From an uncultured Oscillospiraceae bacterium (GTDB lineage Bacteria; Bacillota; Clostridia; Oscillospirales; Ruminococcaceae), in assembly GCA_934446355.1 (NCBI GenBank), contig CAKSEC010000010.1:36329-100328 (forward strand): 64,000 nucleotides of DNA, given 5' to 3'. This document shows, one piece after another, positions 41,989-51,072 of the stretch. The first letter of the stretch is position 1; each line of letters begins with the position of its first letter. The notes beneath the pieces are model-generated. The model was not told the origin of the DNA and made no database searches. It was given only the letters and a program-made list of their open reading frames with translations. The position numbers were made by a program, and so were the translations under genes.

Positions 41989-44148
41989 TCAGTCGCTGAC
42001 GCCAACGGCATACTTGAGTATCCTCAGTGCGTCGTCAGCCCAAACTCTGCCGTCGCCTGTGAGGTCAGCCGCAAACTTCTGCTCATAGGTAGGCAGAAGT
42101 TCCTTGTTTCCGGTCGCAGCCTTGAGCGTTGTAAGTGCGTCAAGAGTGGTGCAGCGTCCGTCGCCGTCAACGTCGCCCATAACTATGAGCGTGTAGCTTA
42201 CGTCGCTGTTGGGTGCGGCAGCCTTCATGCCGGTGGCGATGAGCTGGGTCTCTGAAACCGCAGTACCGTCGCTGTTTGTTACGTATACAGCCTCGCCGTT
42301 CTCGATATTCTGACGGAAATCAGCAACCGTGTAAAGCTTGCCGAGGTTTGCGATTATCGTCAGCTTGTCGTGGTTTATCTTGAAGTTTGAGGAGATCATC
42401 TGGAAGTTCTGGAGCACGGAGCTTATGAAGTAATCTCCGCCCTCGCTTATTCTAATAGTAGCCGAGCCGTCCACAACATCGACTTCCCTGATGAATTCGG
42501 ACTTCTTCGCAGAAGTGTTCCACTTATAAAGGCGGTAAACGCCGTTGGTGTACACGCCCGAAACATCGAGCGTCAGCTCTGCAGTGCCGGGGAACGCCTT
42601 TGTTTCTGCAAAGGACACCACGAGATAGTCGCTGGCACTGCCTACCTCGAAGCGTATCTGCTCCTCGACCTTGCTCTCGTAGAATACCTGCGGGTCGAAG
42701 TCTGCGGGCTTGACGATATCCGTGCCGGTGAACTTCCAGCTGTACTTCCAGCCGTCACGGGTCGCACCCTTTGCGGTTATGGTCTTGTTCTCGCCGTAGA
42801 TATTCTCGAAATCGCTTTTGGGGATAACTGCGGGGTTCACCTGCTTTGTGGGAACAAGGTCGTTCTGAGCGTCCTGGAACGCCTTTATCGCAGCGTTTGC
42901 CTCATCAAGCGAGGTGGACTTGTCCTCGTTTGCGTCCGTCAGGCGGGTGAGTGCGGAAGCCAGCTTCTTCCAGCTTTCTGCTGTGTACTCCTCCTCCTTG
43001 TAGGTCTTGGCGATGGCAATAAGGTCGGTCAGTATCTTCTTGGTGTTGGTATTTACGCCGCCGACAAGGTTATCCTTGGCTTCCTTAAGGCTGTCGTATG
43101 CGTTCTTCAGCATATCGTAGTCGTTATTATTATAGGAAAGGATAGCCTTTGCAGTCTTAAGCTGATTTGAGAAAACAGTCCAGCTGGGAGCGGTGTATGT
43201 ATCCTCCGTCAGCTTGTCGCATTCGCCTATCAGCGATTCAAGGCGTATCTTCACCGTCGTTGGGTCGTTTCCGTCAAGGAAGTACACCGTGAACTCACAC
43301 TGTATCTTCGGGTTGGTGGTAGCGCCGACGGCAAACAGCCTGATAGTACCCTTTGCAGAGCCTGCCTTTGTGACAACGCCCTTGGTCACGAAGCTGGACA
43401 CGTCAAGGTCTAGTTCAATGTTCTCGTTCTTGAGGTAGGTGCTGCTTGCGTCATCGGGTATGTCGTAGGTAGGAAGATCGGGGTCGAAGAAGTATTCGGG
43501 AAGCTTGCTCTTGTCGTTCAGGCATACAGTGGACAGCACCTTGTCCTTGAACGCATTCAGTTCCTCGTCGGTGAGGGAATCGCCCACACCGAAATAGTAT
43601 ACCGTAGGCTCTACCATAATATTCCTCTGACCAGTGGTGTTGATCAGGTTGTTGGACAGGTTCTTTGTCGAAGCGTCCAGAGCGGACAGCCACGCCGGAA
43701 CAGACGTCAGGTAGTTATAGCTGAGGTCTATCCTTGTAAGCTGAACGCACGCCGAAAGGTCAATATTGTTGACAGTGGAGCTGCGCAGCTTGTTCTTTGA
43801 CAGGTCGAGAGTCCTCAGCCTTGTCATGTATTCAATGACACGGGGGATACCGTCAAGACCAAGGCTGCTCAGGTTGAGGTTGAGCACCTTTTCAAGGTCG
43901 CCGAAGGTTATATCCATGTAGTCCTTTACGCCGGTGGCATTCTGGAGTGCCTTAACGAACTTCGCATTCGGCTCGGTCTCACCGGGCGCACAGAAAAGCG
44001 AGTCATCGACCTCCCATACTACATCTCTTGCGTCGTACCAGTTTCTGGTGACAGCGGCAGAGCCGACAACAGGCATGACCGCCTGCACCGAAGCGGCGGC
44101 TATTATCCCGCTGAGCAAGGCTGCTGCGATTCTTCTGCTCGTTTTCAT
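41989..44148 (-). CDS. secreted LRR protein with FIVAR-like repeats and dockerin
   Basis: 719 residues. A signal peptide (IAAALLSGIIAAASVQAVMPV) is followed by about four leucine-rich repeats (VLNLNLSSLGLDGIPRVIEY, RLRTLDLSKNKLR, QLTRIDLSYNYLTSVP, residues 75-150), an unassigned region, two FIVAR-like helical units (about 320-455: TWTVF-like segments, DYDMLKNAYDSLKEAKDNL and AESWKKLASALTRLTDA), a beta-rich region, and a C-terminal dockerin (DVDGDGRCTTLDALTTLKA, DLTGDGRVWADDALRILK). No catalytic domain is seen; a binding or adhesin part of a cellulosome-like system is likely. The start ATG 44148 follows AAGGAGAGG at a long distance of about 10 bp. Confidence 0.85.
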   Translation of the reverse strand: MKTSRRIAAALLSGIIAAASVQAVMPVVGSAAVTRNWYDARDVVWEVDDSLFCAPGETEPNAKFVKALQNATGVKDYMDITFGDLEKVLNLNLSSLGLDGIPRVIEYMTRLRTLDLSKNKLRSSTVNNIDLSACVQLTRIDLSYNYLTSVPAWLSALDASTKNLSNNLINTTGQRNIMVEPTVYYFGVGDSLTDEELNAFKDKVLSTVCLNDKSKLPEYFFDPDLPTYDIPDDASSTYLKNENIELDLDVSSFVTKGVVTKAGSAKGTIRLFAVGATTNPKIQCEFTVYFLDGNDPTTVKIRLESLIGECDKLTEDTYTAPSWTVFSNQLKTAKAILSYNNNDYDMLKNAYDSLKEAKDNLVGGVNTNTKKILTDLIAIAKTYKEEEYTAESWKKLASALTRLTDANEDKSTSLDEANAAIKAFQDAQNDLVPTKQVNPAVIPKSDFENIYGENKTITAKGATRDGWKYSWKFTGTDIVKPADFDPQVFYESKVEEQIRFEVGSASDYLVVSFAETKAFPGTAELTLDVSGVYTNGVYRLYKWNTSAKKSEFIREVDVVDGSATIRISEGGDYFISSVLQNFQMISSNFKINHDKLTIIANLGKLYTVADFRQNIENGEAVYVTNSDGTAVSETQLIATGMKAAAPNSDVSYTLIVMGDVDGDGRCTTLDALTTLKAATGNKELLPTYEQKFAADLTGDGRVWADDALRILKYAVGVSD

Positions 44149-44430
44149 TTGAACGATCCTCTCCTTAATATATTTCCCATATTCGCTCCCCTTTTTCAAG
44201 GGGATATTATAATATCATTATAAGTATACCACAGTTTTTCGCTTTTGGCAATACATTATTGAGATTTTTTGCAAAAAATCTCAACCAGACTGTTTCGTCA
44301 AAATCCACAAAATACAAGCCAAAAATTCATTTCCCAATTTGCGGATTATTGTAGACAATCAAGGGCGGGTGTGGTATAATAGTATTAGTATAAGGGCGTT
44401 TTGCCTTTTCTGAAGAACGGAGGTTTTATT
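44149..44430. other. divergent intergenic region
   Basis: No gene. It has the promoter of the small Cys protein (44352-44380) and AT-rich sequence upstream of the LRR protein gene. Nothing else seen. Confidence 0.55.
44352..44380 (+). promoter_or_regulatory. promoter of the small Cys protein gene
   Basis: TAGACA (44352-44357), 17-bp spacer, TATAAT (44375-44380). Confidence 0.65.
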
Positions 44431-44646
44431 ATGGCAAAGAAAAAGCTGTTCGGTAACAACATCAAGCCCTCTTGCAAATATTGCGAGTTGGGTACTCCCG
44501 GCGAGGGTGATATAATCAAATGTTCAAAAATGGGCGACGTAAAGGCCTACGATTCCTGCAAGAAATTCGTATATTCACCGCTGAAGCGCATTCCCAAAAA
44601 GGAACTGCAGCTTGCTAATTCTGCAGTAAACGATATTGATTTCTAA
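44431..44646 (+). CDS. small Cys-containing protein, 71 residues
   Basis: Reads MAKKKLFGNNIKPSCKYCEL at the start, then a CSKMG and SCKKFVYSP. Four Cys (CKYC, C, C) could bind zinc or an iron-sulfur site. No known function. AACGGAGGTTTTATT precedes the ATG. It has its own promoter and terminator, so it is a real one-gene unit. Confidence 0.75.
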   Translation: MAKKKLFGNNIKPSCKYCELGTPGEGDIIKCSKMGDVKAYDSCKKFVYSPLKRIPKKELQLANSAVNDIDF

Positions 44647-44662
44647 AACGCTGCATAGTTTT

Positions 44663-44690
44663 CGGGAGAGTTCAGGCTCTCCCGATTTTT
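44663..44690 (+). terminator. terminator of the small Cys protein gene
   Basis: CGGGAGAG (44663-44670) pairs with CTCTCCCG (44677-44684), then ATTTTT. Confidence 0.85.
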
Positions 44691-44720
44691 GCTATTGTGA
44701 AAAAATATAGCCAAAGGTTA

Positions 44721-44749
44721 TGGAAATATTTTCAGAGATGTGCTATAAT
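44721..44749 (+). promoter_or_regulatory. promoter of the EAL-domain gene
   Basis: TGGAAA (44721-44726), 17-bp spacer, extended -10 TGCTATAAT (TATAAT 44744-44749). Confidence 0.6.
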
Positions 44750-44786
44750 GAATTTAGTATTGCTCAAAGTATAGGGAGTTGGTAAA

Positions 44787-46739
44787 ATGAAGAGCATATT
44801 TGAGATAAGCTTCAAGTGTCAGACTCTGGCACTTGCCGTTGTGATACTGCTTATCTTTGACTTTATGCGCAGCAAAAAGCTTCCGCTGCGCTCAACGAAA
44901 GTATTTGGCTGCTTTCTGTTTATCGGCGCATTCAACCTTGTCGCAGATTTCGCTTCATACTACACGCTTATTAACAAGGACTATGTTCCGCCGCTGGTCA
45001 CACGGCTGATGCACATTCTGTTCATAGGCAGCATTGAAGCGCTCACGGTGTCGCTGTTTTTGTATGTGTTCTATCTGTACGGCGCACAAAAGCGGTTCTC
45101 AAAGCCGCAGCTTCTGCTGTTCCTCGTGCCGTTCACCGTGTCCGCGGTAGGCTCGCTGGTCGCTCCGATATACTACGTCGTGGACGAGCGCGGCGCATAT
45201 TCCTACGGACCGATGGTCTACCTGATGTACTTCTCCATCGCCGCATATATCCTGCTTATCTACATTTTCCTGCTGATAAAGAACAAACGCAGCGAGCAAT
45301 TTCACGCCGACGTGGTAGCGGACTTCCACAAGGCTAAAATATCCGTTGCGATAGGTCTTGCCATTTGGCTCGTCGTCGCAGCGCTGCAGTTCTTCGATAA
45401 ATATTTGCTGATATCCTCTATCGGCAACTGCCTTTTGCTGCTTTACATATACCTGTGCTTCGAGAACCCCAAACGCTACGCCGACGAGGAAACAGACACG
45501 CTCAACCGTCAGGCGTTTCATATCATGGTGCCGGAAATGCTTGCCAGAAAGAAGCCGTTCTGGCTGGTCAGCTTCACAGTTGACGACAACGAGCAGATAT
45601 CCAAGAGCATGGGCTATGACGAGATGAAAGTCATTCTGCGCTACGCCGGCGAGCTTCTGGAAAAGTCCGTCCCCGGAGAGTGCTTCTATCACTCAAGATC
45701 GAACACTCTGTCGGTGTTTCTCAGCGACCGCGAGCAGGTGGACGCCCTGCTTAAAACAGCAGGCTCAAGCAGCTTTGACGTGGAATGCGGCTCAGGCGTG
45801 TTCACTCCGCAGTATCACATATCGGTGCTGGAATGTCCGAAATTTGCCGACACCTCCGACGATATCTACGATACCCTCGACTATATCATGAACCACCACC
45901 GCAGCCACGACAGCGGCAAGGTGCTGTGGATAGACGAAAACACCATCAACGACAGGAATTACCGCAAGCAGGTGCTCGCTGTGCTGACGAAGGCTGTTCA
46001 CAGCAAGGCTTTCAACGTGATATACCAGCCGATATTCTCCGCCGAAGAGGGCAGATTCGCTTCCGCCGAGGCTCTTGTAAGACTGCAGGACTGCGGCGAA
46101 CTCGGCTTCATCTCCCCTGAGGTGTTCATTCCGCTTGCAGAGCAGCAGGGGCTTATTTCCGAGATAGGAAGCATCGTATTTGAAAAGGTGTGCAGCTTTG
46201 CTGCGGAAAACAAGCTGTGGGAAAAGGGCATAAACTACATCGAGGTCAATCTGTCAGGAATGCAGAGCGTTGACCCGTCGCTGCCCGCACAGCTTACATC
46301 AGTCATGCAGAAATACGGCGTAGAGCCGAAGTTCATCAACCTTGAAATAACTGAAACCGCCTCGATCGGCGGCGGTGAAATGCTCGACGCAAATATGAAG
46401 CGGCTGCGCAGCCTTGGGTGTCACTTCTCAATGGACGATTTCGGCACGGGATACTCGAACCTTGCACAGATGGCAAAGGTGCATTTTGAACTTGTGAAGC
46501 TTGACAAAAGCCTTATCTGGCCTGCATTCGGTGAAAGTCCAGATGAAGCGATGGTCATTCTCAACAGCTGTATAACCATGATACTGCAGCTTGGCGCACA
46601 TATCGTCGCAGAGGGCGTCGAAACAAAGGAGCAGGCAGAGTTCCTCATGAAGCAGGGCGTGCATTACCTGCAGGGGTATTTCTACAGCAAACCAGTCCCC
46701 GGCGAGGTATTTCTGGAGAAGCTGAGCGTAACGGCATAA
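44787..46739 (+). CDS. membrane-bound EAL-domain c-di-GMP phosphodiesterase
   Basis: 650 residues. Seven or so N-terminal membrane segments (residues 1-230), a region of GGDEF length with no GGDEF motif (about 235-390), and a C-terminal EAL domain with all key motifs: EALVRLQD (E428), EVNLSGMQS, INLEITETAS, MDDFGTGYSNL (near 550), KLDKSLI, VAEGVETKEQ, LQGYFYSKP. So it should hydrolyse c-di-GMP in response to a signal at the membrane, with the degenerate GGDEF as a regulator. TATAGGGAGTTGGTAAA precedes the ATG. Confidence 0.9.
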   Translation: MKSIFEISFKCQTLALAVVILLIFDFMRSKKLPLRSTKVFGCFLFIGAFNLVADFASYYTLINKDYVPPLVTRLMHILFIGSIEALTVSLFLYVFYLYGAQKRFSKPQLLLFLVPFTVSAVGSLVAPIYYVVDERGAYSYGPMVYLMYFSIAAYILLIYIFLLIKNKRSEQFHADVVADFHKAKISVAIGLAIWLVVAALQFFDKYLLISSIGNCLLLLYIYLCFENPKRYADEETDTLNRQAFHIMVPEMLARKKPFWLVSFTVDDNEQISKSMGYDEMKVILRYAGELLEKSVPGECFYHSRSNTLSVFLSDREQVDALLKTAGSSSFDVECGSGVFTPQYHISVLECPKFADTSDDIYDTLDYIMNHHRSHDSGKVLWIDENTINDRNYRKQVLAVLTKAVHSKAFNVIYQPIFSAEEGRFASAEALVRLQDCGELGFISPEVFIPLAEQQGLISEIGSIVFEKVCSFAAENKLWEKGINYIEVNLSGMQSVDPSLPAQLTSVMQKYGVEPKFINLEITETASIGGGEMLDANMKRLRSLGCHFSMDDFGTGYSNLAQMAKVHFELVKLDKSLIWPAFGESPDEAMVILNSCITMILQLGAHIVAEGVETKEQAEFLMKQGVHYLQGYFYSKPVPGEVFLEKLSVTA

Positions 46740-46753
46740 ACACGCACAAGTTG

Positions 46754-46787
46754 TTTTTAAGTAATCCAGCTTTATTTTTTAAGTAAT
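46754..46787. repeat. 12-bp direct repeat upstream of GH130
   Basis: TTTTTAAGTAAT at 46754-46765 and again at 46776-46787, 22 bp apart, which is about two helical turns and places both copies on the same face of the helix. They lie 42-75 bp upstream of the -35 box: a possible activator or repressor site. Confidence 0.5.
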
Positions 46788-46828
46788 TATGCACATGATA
46801 ATAGTATAAGATTTAGTCAAAAACACTA

Positions 46829-46857
46829 TTGAAAAATAGAAGATTATTTGCTATACT
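46829..46857 (+). promoter_or_regulatory. promoter of the GH130 gene
   Basis: TTGAAA (46829-46834), 17-bp spacer, TATACT (46852-46857). Confidence 0.75.
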
Positions 46858-46919
46858 ATTACCTAAGAGGGCGGGCAGTCCCGCACCGTTAAAATCAAAA
46901 AAATCTGAGAGGTATCGAC

Positions 46920-47927
46920 ATGAGCTTAGAAATCATCGGACAGAGCATTCCAAATATGCCGTGGCAGGACAGACCCGAGGGCTGCAAGGACGTTATCTGG
47001 CGTTACAACGCTAACCCGATAATCCCCCGCGACCTGCTCCCCACCAGCAACTCCATCTTCAACTCCGCAGTAGTACCGTTTGAGAGCGACAAGGGTCACT
47101 TTGCCGGCGTATTCCGTGTTGACGACAAGGAAAGAAACATGGCTATCCATGCAGGTTTCTCCGAGGACGGTATCCACTGGAACATCAACCCTGAGAAGGT
47201 AGAGTGGATAAACGACGATCCTGAAACTGCAACAGCTAATCCGTGGCAGTATGGCTACGATCCCCGCTGCGTATGGATCGAGGACCGCTTCTGGATCACA
47301 TGGTGCAACGCATACGGCTGGAAGCCCACTATCGGCGTGGGCTGGACCAAGGACTTCAAGGAATTCCACCAGATGGAGAACGCATATCTGCCCTTCAACA
47401 GAAACGGCGTACTCTTCCCCAGAAAGATAAACGGCGAATACGTGATGTTCTCACGTCCTTCTGACTCTGGCCACACACCTTTCGGTGATATGTACCTGTC
47501 ACACTCCAAGGATATGACCTACTGGGGCAAGCACAGACACGTAATGGCTCCCGACAGAGGCTGGGAGAGCAAGAAGATCGGCGCTGGTCCTATCCCGATC
47601 GAAACAAGCGAGGGCTGGCTGGTATTCTATCACGGCGTTCTCGAAAGCTGCAACGGCTTCGTATACAGCTTCGGTGCGTGCATTCTGGACAAGGATCAGC
47701 CTTGGAAGGTTAAGTATCGCTGCCGTGAGTACCTCATCAATCCTCGTGAGATCTACGAGACAGTCGGCGACGTTCAGAACGTTACATTCCCCTGCGCAGC
47801 ACTCTGCGACAAGGATACCGGCAGGATCGCAATTTACTACGGCTGTGCAGATACCTGCGTAAGCATGGCATTCTGCTACGCTGAGGAAGTTGTTGAGTAT
47901 GTAAAGGCTCACTCCAACAAGTATTGA
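46920..47927 (+). CDS. GH130 beta-1,4-mannooligosaccharide phosphorylase
   Basis: 335 residues. It cleaves beta-mannosidic bonds with phosphate, releasing mannose 1-phosphate. Features of GH130: WRYNANPIIPRDLLPTSNS, FNSAVVPFES, YDPRCVWIEDRFWITWCNAY, PFNRNGVLFPRKINGEYVMF, IGAGPIPIETSEGWLVFYHG and YYGCADTCVSMAFC. The length and pattern resemble the R. albus enzyme acting on mannooligosaccharides (subfamily 2) more than the longer mannosylglucose phosphorylase. It is cytoplasmic (no signal). GCGGGCAGTCCC-type leader; GAGAGGTATCGAC precedes the ATG. Codon choice is very uniform, suggesting strong expression. Confidence 0.88.
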   Translation: MSLEIIGQSIPNMPWQDRPEGCKDVIWRYNANPIIPRDLLPTSNSIFNSAVVPFESDKGHFAGVFRVDDKERNMAIHAGFSEDGIHWNINPEKVEWINDDPETATANPWQYGYDPRCVWIEDRFWITWCNAYGWKPTIGVGWTKDFKEFHQMENAYLPFNRNGVLFPRKINGEYVMFSRPSDSGHTPFGDMYLSHSKDMTYWGKHRHVMAPDRGWESKKIGAGPIPIETSEGWLVFYHGVLESCNGFVYSFGACILDKDQPWKVKYRCREYLINPREIYETVGDVQNVTFPCAALCDKDTGRIAIYYGCADTCVSMAFCYAEEVVEYVKAHSNKY

Positions 47928-47951
47928 TTTACTCAGAAATAACAACTCAAG

Positions 47952-47983
47952 GGAAAGCTTCGGATTTCCCTTTTGCTTTTGTA
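47952..47983 (+). terminator. terminator of the GH130 gene
   Basis: AAGGGAAA pairs with TTTCCCTT around GCTTCGGA, followed by TTGCTTTTG. Confidence 0.75.
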
Positions 47984-47997
47984 TTCCCGATTTCATC

Positions 47998-48026
47998 TTG
48001 ATATTTCCCGCCGGATATGCTATACT
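47998..48026 (+). promoter_or_regulatory. promoter of the GH3 operon
   Basis: TTGATA (47998-48003), 17-bp spacer, TATACT (48021-48026). Confidence 0.75.
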
Positions 48027-48086
48027 TAAAATTAGGAAACGCTTCAGCGTTCCACCCGAAATATTACAAGAAACGAGGAACACATC

Positions 48087-48314
48087 ATGGATATCAAAGC
48101 TAAAATCGACGAGATAGTGAACAAGGTCAAGAGCGACCCTGACATCGCTTCAAAGTTCCAGAAAGAGCCGATAAAGACCGTTGAGGGCATACTCGGCGTA
48201 GATCTGCCGGACGATGTGATAAACCAGATAGTTGACGGCGTAAAAGCCAAGGTCAACGTTGATGGAATAAAGGAAAAGTTCAGCGGTCTGGGCGGACTTT
48301 TCGGCGACAAATAA
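48087..48314 (+). CDS. small protein of unknown function, 75 residues
   Basis: Starts MDIKAKIDEIVNKVKSDPDI and ends GLGGLFGDK. Amphipathic helices throughout; a conserved-looking turn GVDLPDDVINQIVDG. It resembles small clostridial proteins seen in single copies but I cannot give a function. CGAGGAACACATC precedes the ATG. First gene of the operon with GH3 (22-bp gap) and a deformylase-like gene. Confidence 0.68.
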   Translation: MDIKAKIDEIVNKVKSDPDIASKFQKEPIKTVEGILGVDLPDDVINQIVDGVKAKVNVDGIKEKFSGLGGLFGDK

Positions 48315-48336
48315 TACCTCACAAAGGAGAGCAGCA

Positions 48337-51069
48337 ATGAAAAGAACACTCGACTGGAACAAGTATATCGAGACTTCCGCCAGAGCGGTGTCCGAGGGCA
48401 TAGTCATGCTGAAAAACGACGGTACTCTGCCGCTGAAAAAGGGCGGCAGGGCTGCGGTATTCGGCAGGATACAGCTTCATTACTACAAAAGCGGCACCGG
48501 AAGCGGCGGAATGGTCAATGTTTCAAAGGTGGTCGGCATTACCGACGGGCTTATTGAAGCAGGCTATGACATTGATAGATCCCTGCTGGATATCTACCAG
48601 AAATGGGACGACCAGCACCCGTTCGACCCTGGCGAGGGCTGGGGCAGCGAGCCGTGGTCACAAGAGGAAATGCCGCTCACTGACGATATAGTAAGAGGGG
48701 CTGCGCAGCGCTCTGACACGGCTATCGTCATTATCGGGCGGACTGCCGGCGAGGAAATGGACAACCGTATCGAAAAGGGCGCGTTCCTGCTGTCCGACCT
48801 TGAGGAGGATATGCTGAAAAAGGTGACCTCGGCGTTCGACAGAACTGTCGTGCTGCTGAATACCGCCGGACTTATCGACATGAGCTTCATGGACAGGTAC
48901 GACATATCTTCCGTGCTTTACGTATGGCAGGGCGGAATGGTCGGCGGCACAGGCACGGCAATGGTGCTGACTGGCGAGGTATCCCCAAGCGGCAAGCTGC
49001 CCGATACCATTGCATACAATGTCAGCGACTACCCGTCGGACAAGAACTTCGGTTCGGGCGATATGGACATTTATGCCGAGGACATCTATGTCGGCTACCG
49101 CTATTTTGAAACATTCGCAAAGGACAAGGTGCGCTTCCCATTCGGATTCGGACTATCCTACAGCACGTTCAGCATTGTCAGTGCAGAAGCTTCGCTTAAC
49201 GGAGATACACTCACGGCGCAAATCACGATAAAGAACACCGGCTCTTTCGCCGGAAAGGAAACCGTTCAGCTTTATTTCTCCGCACCTCAAGGGAAACTCG
49301 GCAAGCCCGCAAGAGAACTTTGCGGCTTTGAGAAAACACGCACCCTGCAGCCCGGCGATTCCGAAACGCTGACCATCGCCGTTCCGCTGTCTGCGCTGGC
49401 AAGCTACGATGATTCCGGCGTCACCGGTCACAGATACTGCTGGCTGCTGGAGCAAGGAGAATACCGCTTCTTTGCGGGAACTGACGTGCGCAGCGCACGT
49501 GAGTGCTTCTCTGCTGAGATACCAGAAACAGTGGTGAAGCAGTGCAGAAGTGCGCTCGCTCCGGTCACCGCTTTCAGCAGAATGCGCAACGATTCCGGCA
49601 GCATCGGCTATGAGGACGTGCCGCTCTGCCCCGACCCCGATCCGCACAGTCACGCCGCTCTTCCGTCTGAATTACCGCCATACAGCGGCGAAAAAATAAT
49701 GCTCTCTGACGTGTACGAGGGCAAAAACACCCTTGAAGAATTTACGGCGCAGCTAACCGACTACGACCTTTCCTGCATCATCAGGGGCGAGGGAATGGGC
49801 AGCCCGAAAGTCACCGCAGGTACTGCCGCTGCATTCGGCGGAGTTTCGGACGAGTTGAAAGCGCTCGGCGTTCCGTGCGGGTGCTGCTCCGACGGTCCGT
49901 CGGGAATGCGTATGGACTGCGGCACAAAGGCTTTCAGCCTGCCGAACGGCACGCTGCTTGCTTCTACGTTCAACAGAAAACTGCTGACTGAACTGTTCAG
50001 CCTGATGGGGCTTGAAATGCACGCAAACCGTGTGGACTGCCTGCTCGGTCCGGGCATTAATATCCACCGCCACCCGCTCAACGGCAGAAACTTCGAGTAC
50101 TTCTCGGAGGACCCTTACCTCACCGGTCAGATAGCCTGCGCAGAACTCCACGGAATGCAGACCGCAGGCGTTACGGGCACGATAAAGCACTTCTGCGGCA
50201 ATAACCGTGAAACACGCCGCCACTTCCTCGACAGCGTTATCTCAGAGCGTGCGCTGCGTGAGATATACCTGCGGGGCTTTGAAACAGCGATAAAGCAGGG
50301 CGGCGCAAAGTCCATCATGACCACATACGGCTCAGTGAACGGCGTATGGACTGCGGGAAGCTACGACCTGACCACCACGATACTTCGTGAGGACTGGGGC
50401 TTCGACGGCTTCGCCATGACCGACTGGTGGGCTAACATCAACCGCCGCGGCTTCGCACCCGATAAATCGGACTTTGCGGCGATGGCTATGGCTCAGAACG
50501 ATGTCTATATGGTCACCCCAGACGGCGCAGAATGCCACGACAACACCCTGAAAAGTCTGGAAGCAGGCGAACTGAAACGCTCAGAACTGCAGCGGTGCGC
50601 AATGAATATCCTGCGCTTCCTGCTCGGCACTCATGCGCTGAAGCGAATGATGGGCTGCGACGACGTGACCGAAATAATCAACCGCCCCGCCGACAGCAGC
50701 GACATCACCAGCACCGATGTGGTATTCCACGATATCGGCCGTGAACTGACGCTCGACCTGTCAGGCGTTCAGGCGGAAAAGAGCAGCAGTTACGCATTCG
50801 GGCTGAACATCAGCATTCCCGGCGACTACCGCATGACCCTGACCGCTTCAAGCAGCCTTTCGGAACTTGCGCAGACCTCCGTCACGCTGTTTGCGACCGG
50901 AATAGCCTGCGGTACGTTCACATGGAACGGCACGGCGGGAAAGCCGGTGTCAATATCACGCAATACGCAGTTCTTCTCCCGCTACACTGCGATCAGGCTG
51001 TATTTCGGCGGAAGCGGGCTGAAGCTCAGCGATATCCGCTTTGAACTGCTGAAAGAAAAGGAGGACTAA
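48337..51069 (+). CDS. GH3 beta-glycosidase with swapped domain order
   Basis: 910 residues. The usual GH3 order is reversed. The alpha/beta sandwich plus fibronectin-like domain come first (about residues 10-390: IVMLKNDGTLPLKK, VYVWQGGMVGGTGTA, RFPFGFGLSYSTF, YFSAPQGKLGKPARELCGF) and the TIM-barrel domain second (about 450-780: GVPCGCCSDGPSGMRMD, VDCLLGPGINIHRHPLNGRN, TGTIKHFCGNNRE, GFAMTDWWANIN). The nucleophile is D696 in MTDWW. This permuted form is known from R. albus and Butyrivibrio beta-glucosidases. No signal peptide, so it works inside on imported oligosaccharides. The last about 110 residues may be a small extra beta domain. Confidence 0.92.
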   Translation: MKRTLDWNKYIETSARAVSEGIVMLKNDGTLPLKKGGRAAVFGRIQLHYYKSGTGSGGMVNVSKVVGITDGLIEAGYDIDRSLLDIYQKWDDQHPFDPGEGWGSEPWSQEEMPLTDDIVRGAAQRSDTAIVIIGRTAGEEMDNRIEKGAFLLSDLEEDMLKKVTSAFDRTVVLLNTAGLIDMSFMDRYDISSVLYVWQGGMVGGTGTAMVLTGEVSPSGKLPDTIAYNVSDYPSDKNFGSGDMDIYAEDIYVGYRYFETFAKDKVRFPFGFGLSYSTFSIVSAEASLNGDTLTAQITIKNTGSFAGKETVQLYFSAPQGKLGKPARELCGFEKTRTLQPGDSETLTIAVPLSALASYDDSGVTGHRYCWLLEQGEYRFFAGTDVRSARECFSAEIPETVVKQCRSALAPVTAFSRMRNDSGSIGYEDVPLCPDPDPHSHAALPSELPPYSGEKIMLSDVYEGKNTLEEFTAQLTDYDLSCIIRGEGMGSPKVTAGTAAAFGGVSDELKALGVPCGCCSDGPSGMRMDCGTKAFSLPNGTLLASTFNRKLLTELFSLMGLEMHANRVDCLLGPGINIHRHPLNGRNFEYFSEDPYLTGQIACAELHGMQTAGVTGTIKHFCGNNRETRRHFLDSVISERALREIYLRGFETAIKQGGAKSIMTTYGSVNGVWTAGSYDLTTTILREDWGFDGFAMTDWWANINRRGFAPDKSDFAAMAMAQNDVYMVTPDGAECHDNTLKSLEAGELKRSELQRCAMNILRFLLGTHALKRMMGCDDVTEIINRPADSSDITSTDVVFHDIGRELTLDLSGVQAEKSSSYAFGLNISIPGDYRMTLTASSSLSELAQTSVTLFATGIACGTFTWNGTAGKPVSISRNTQFFSRYTAIRLYFGGSGLKLSDIRFELLKEKED

Positions 51070-51072
51070 GCA

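Noticed and set aside
35214..44148. Cellulosome gene cluster
   Set aside because: Two dockerin proteins are present but there is no scaffoldin, cohesin or sortase gene between or around them in the window.
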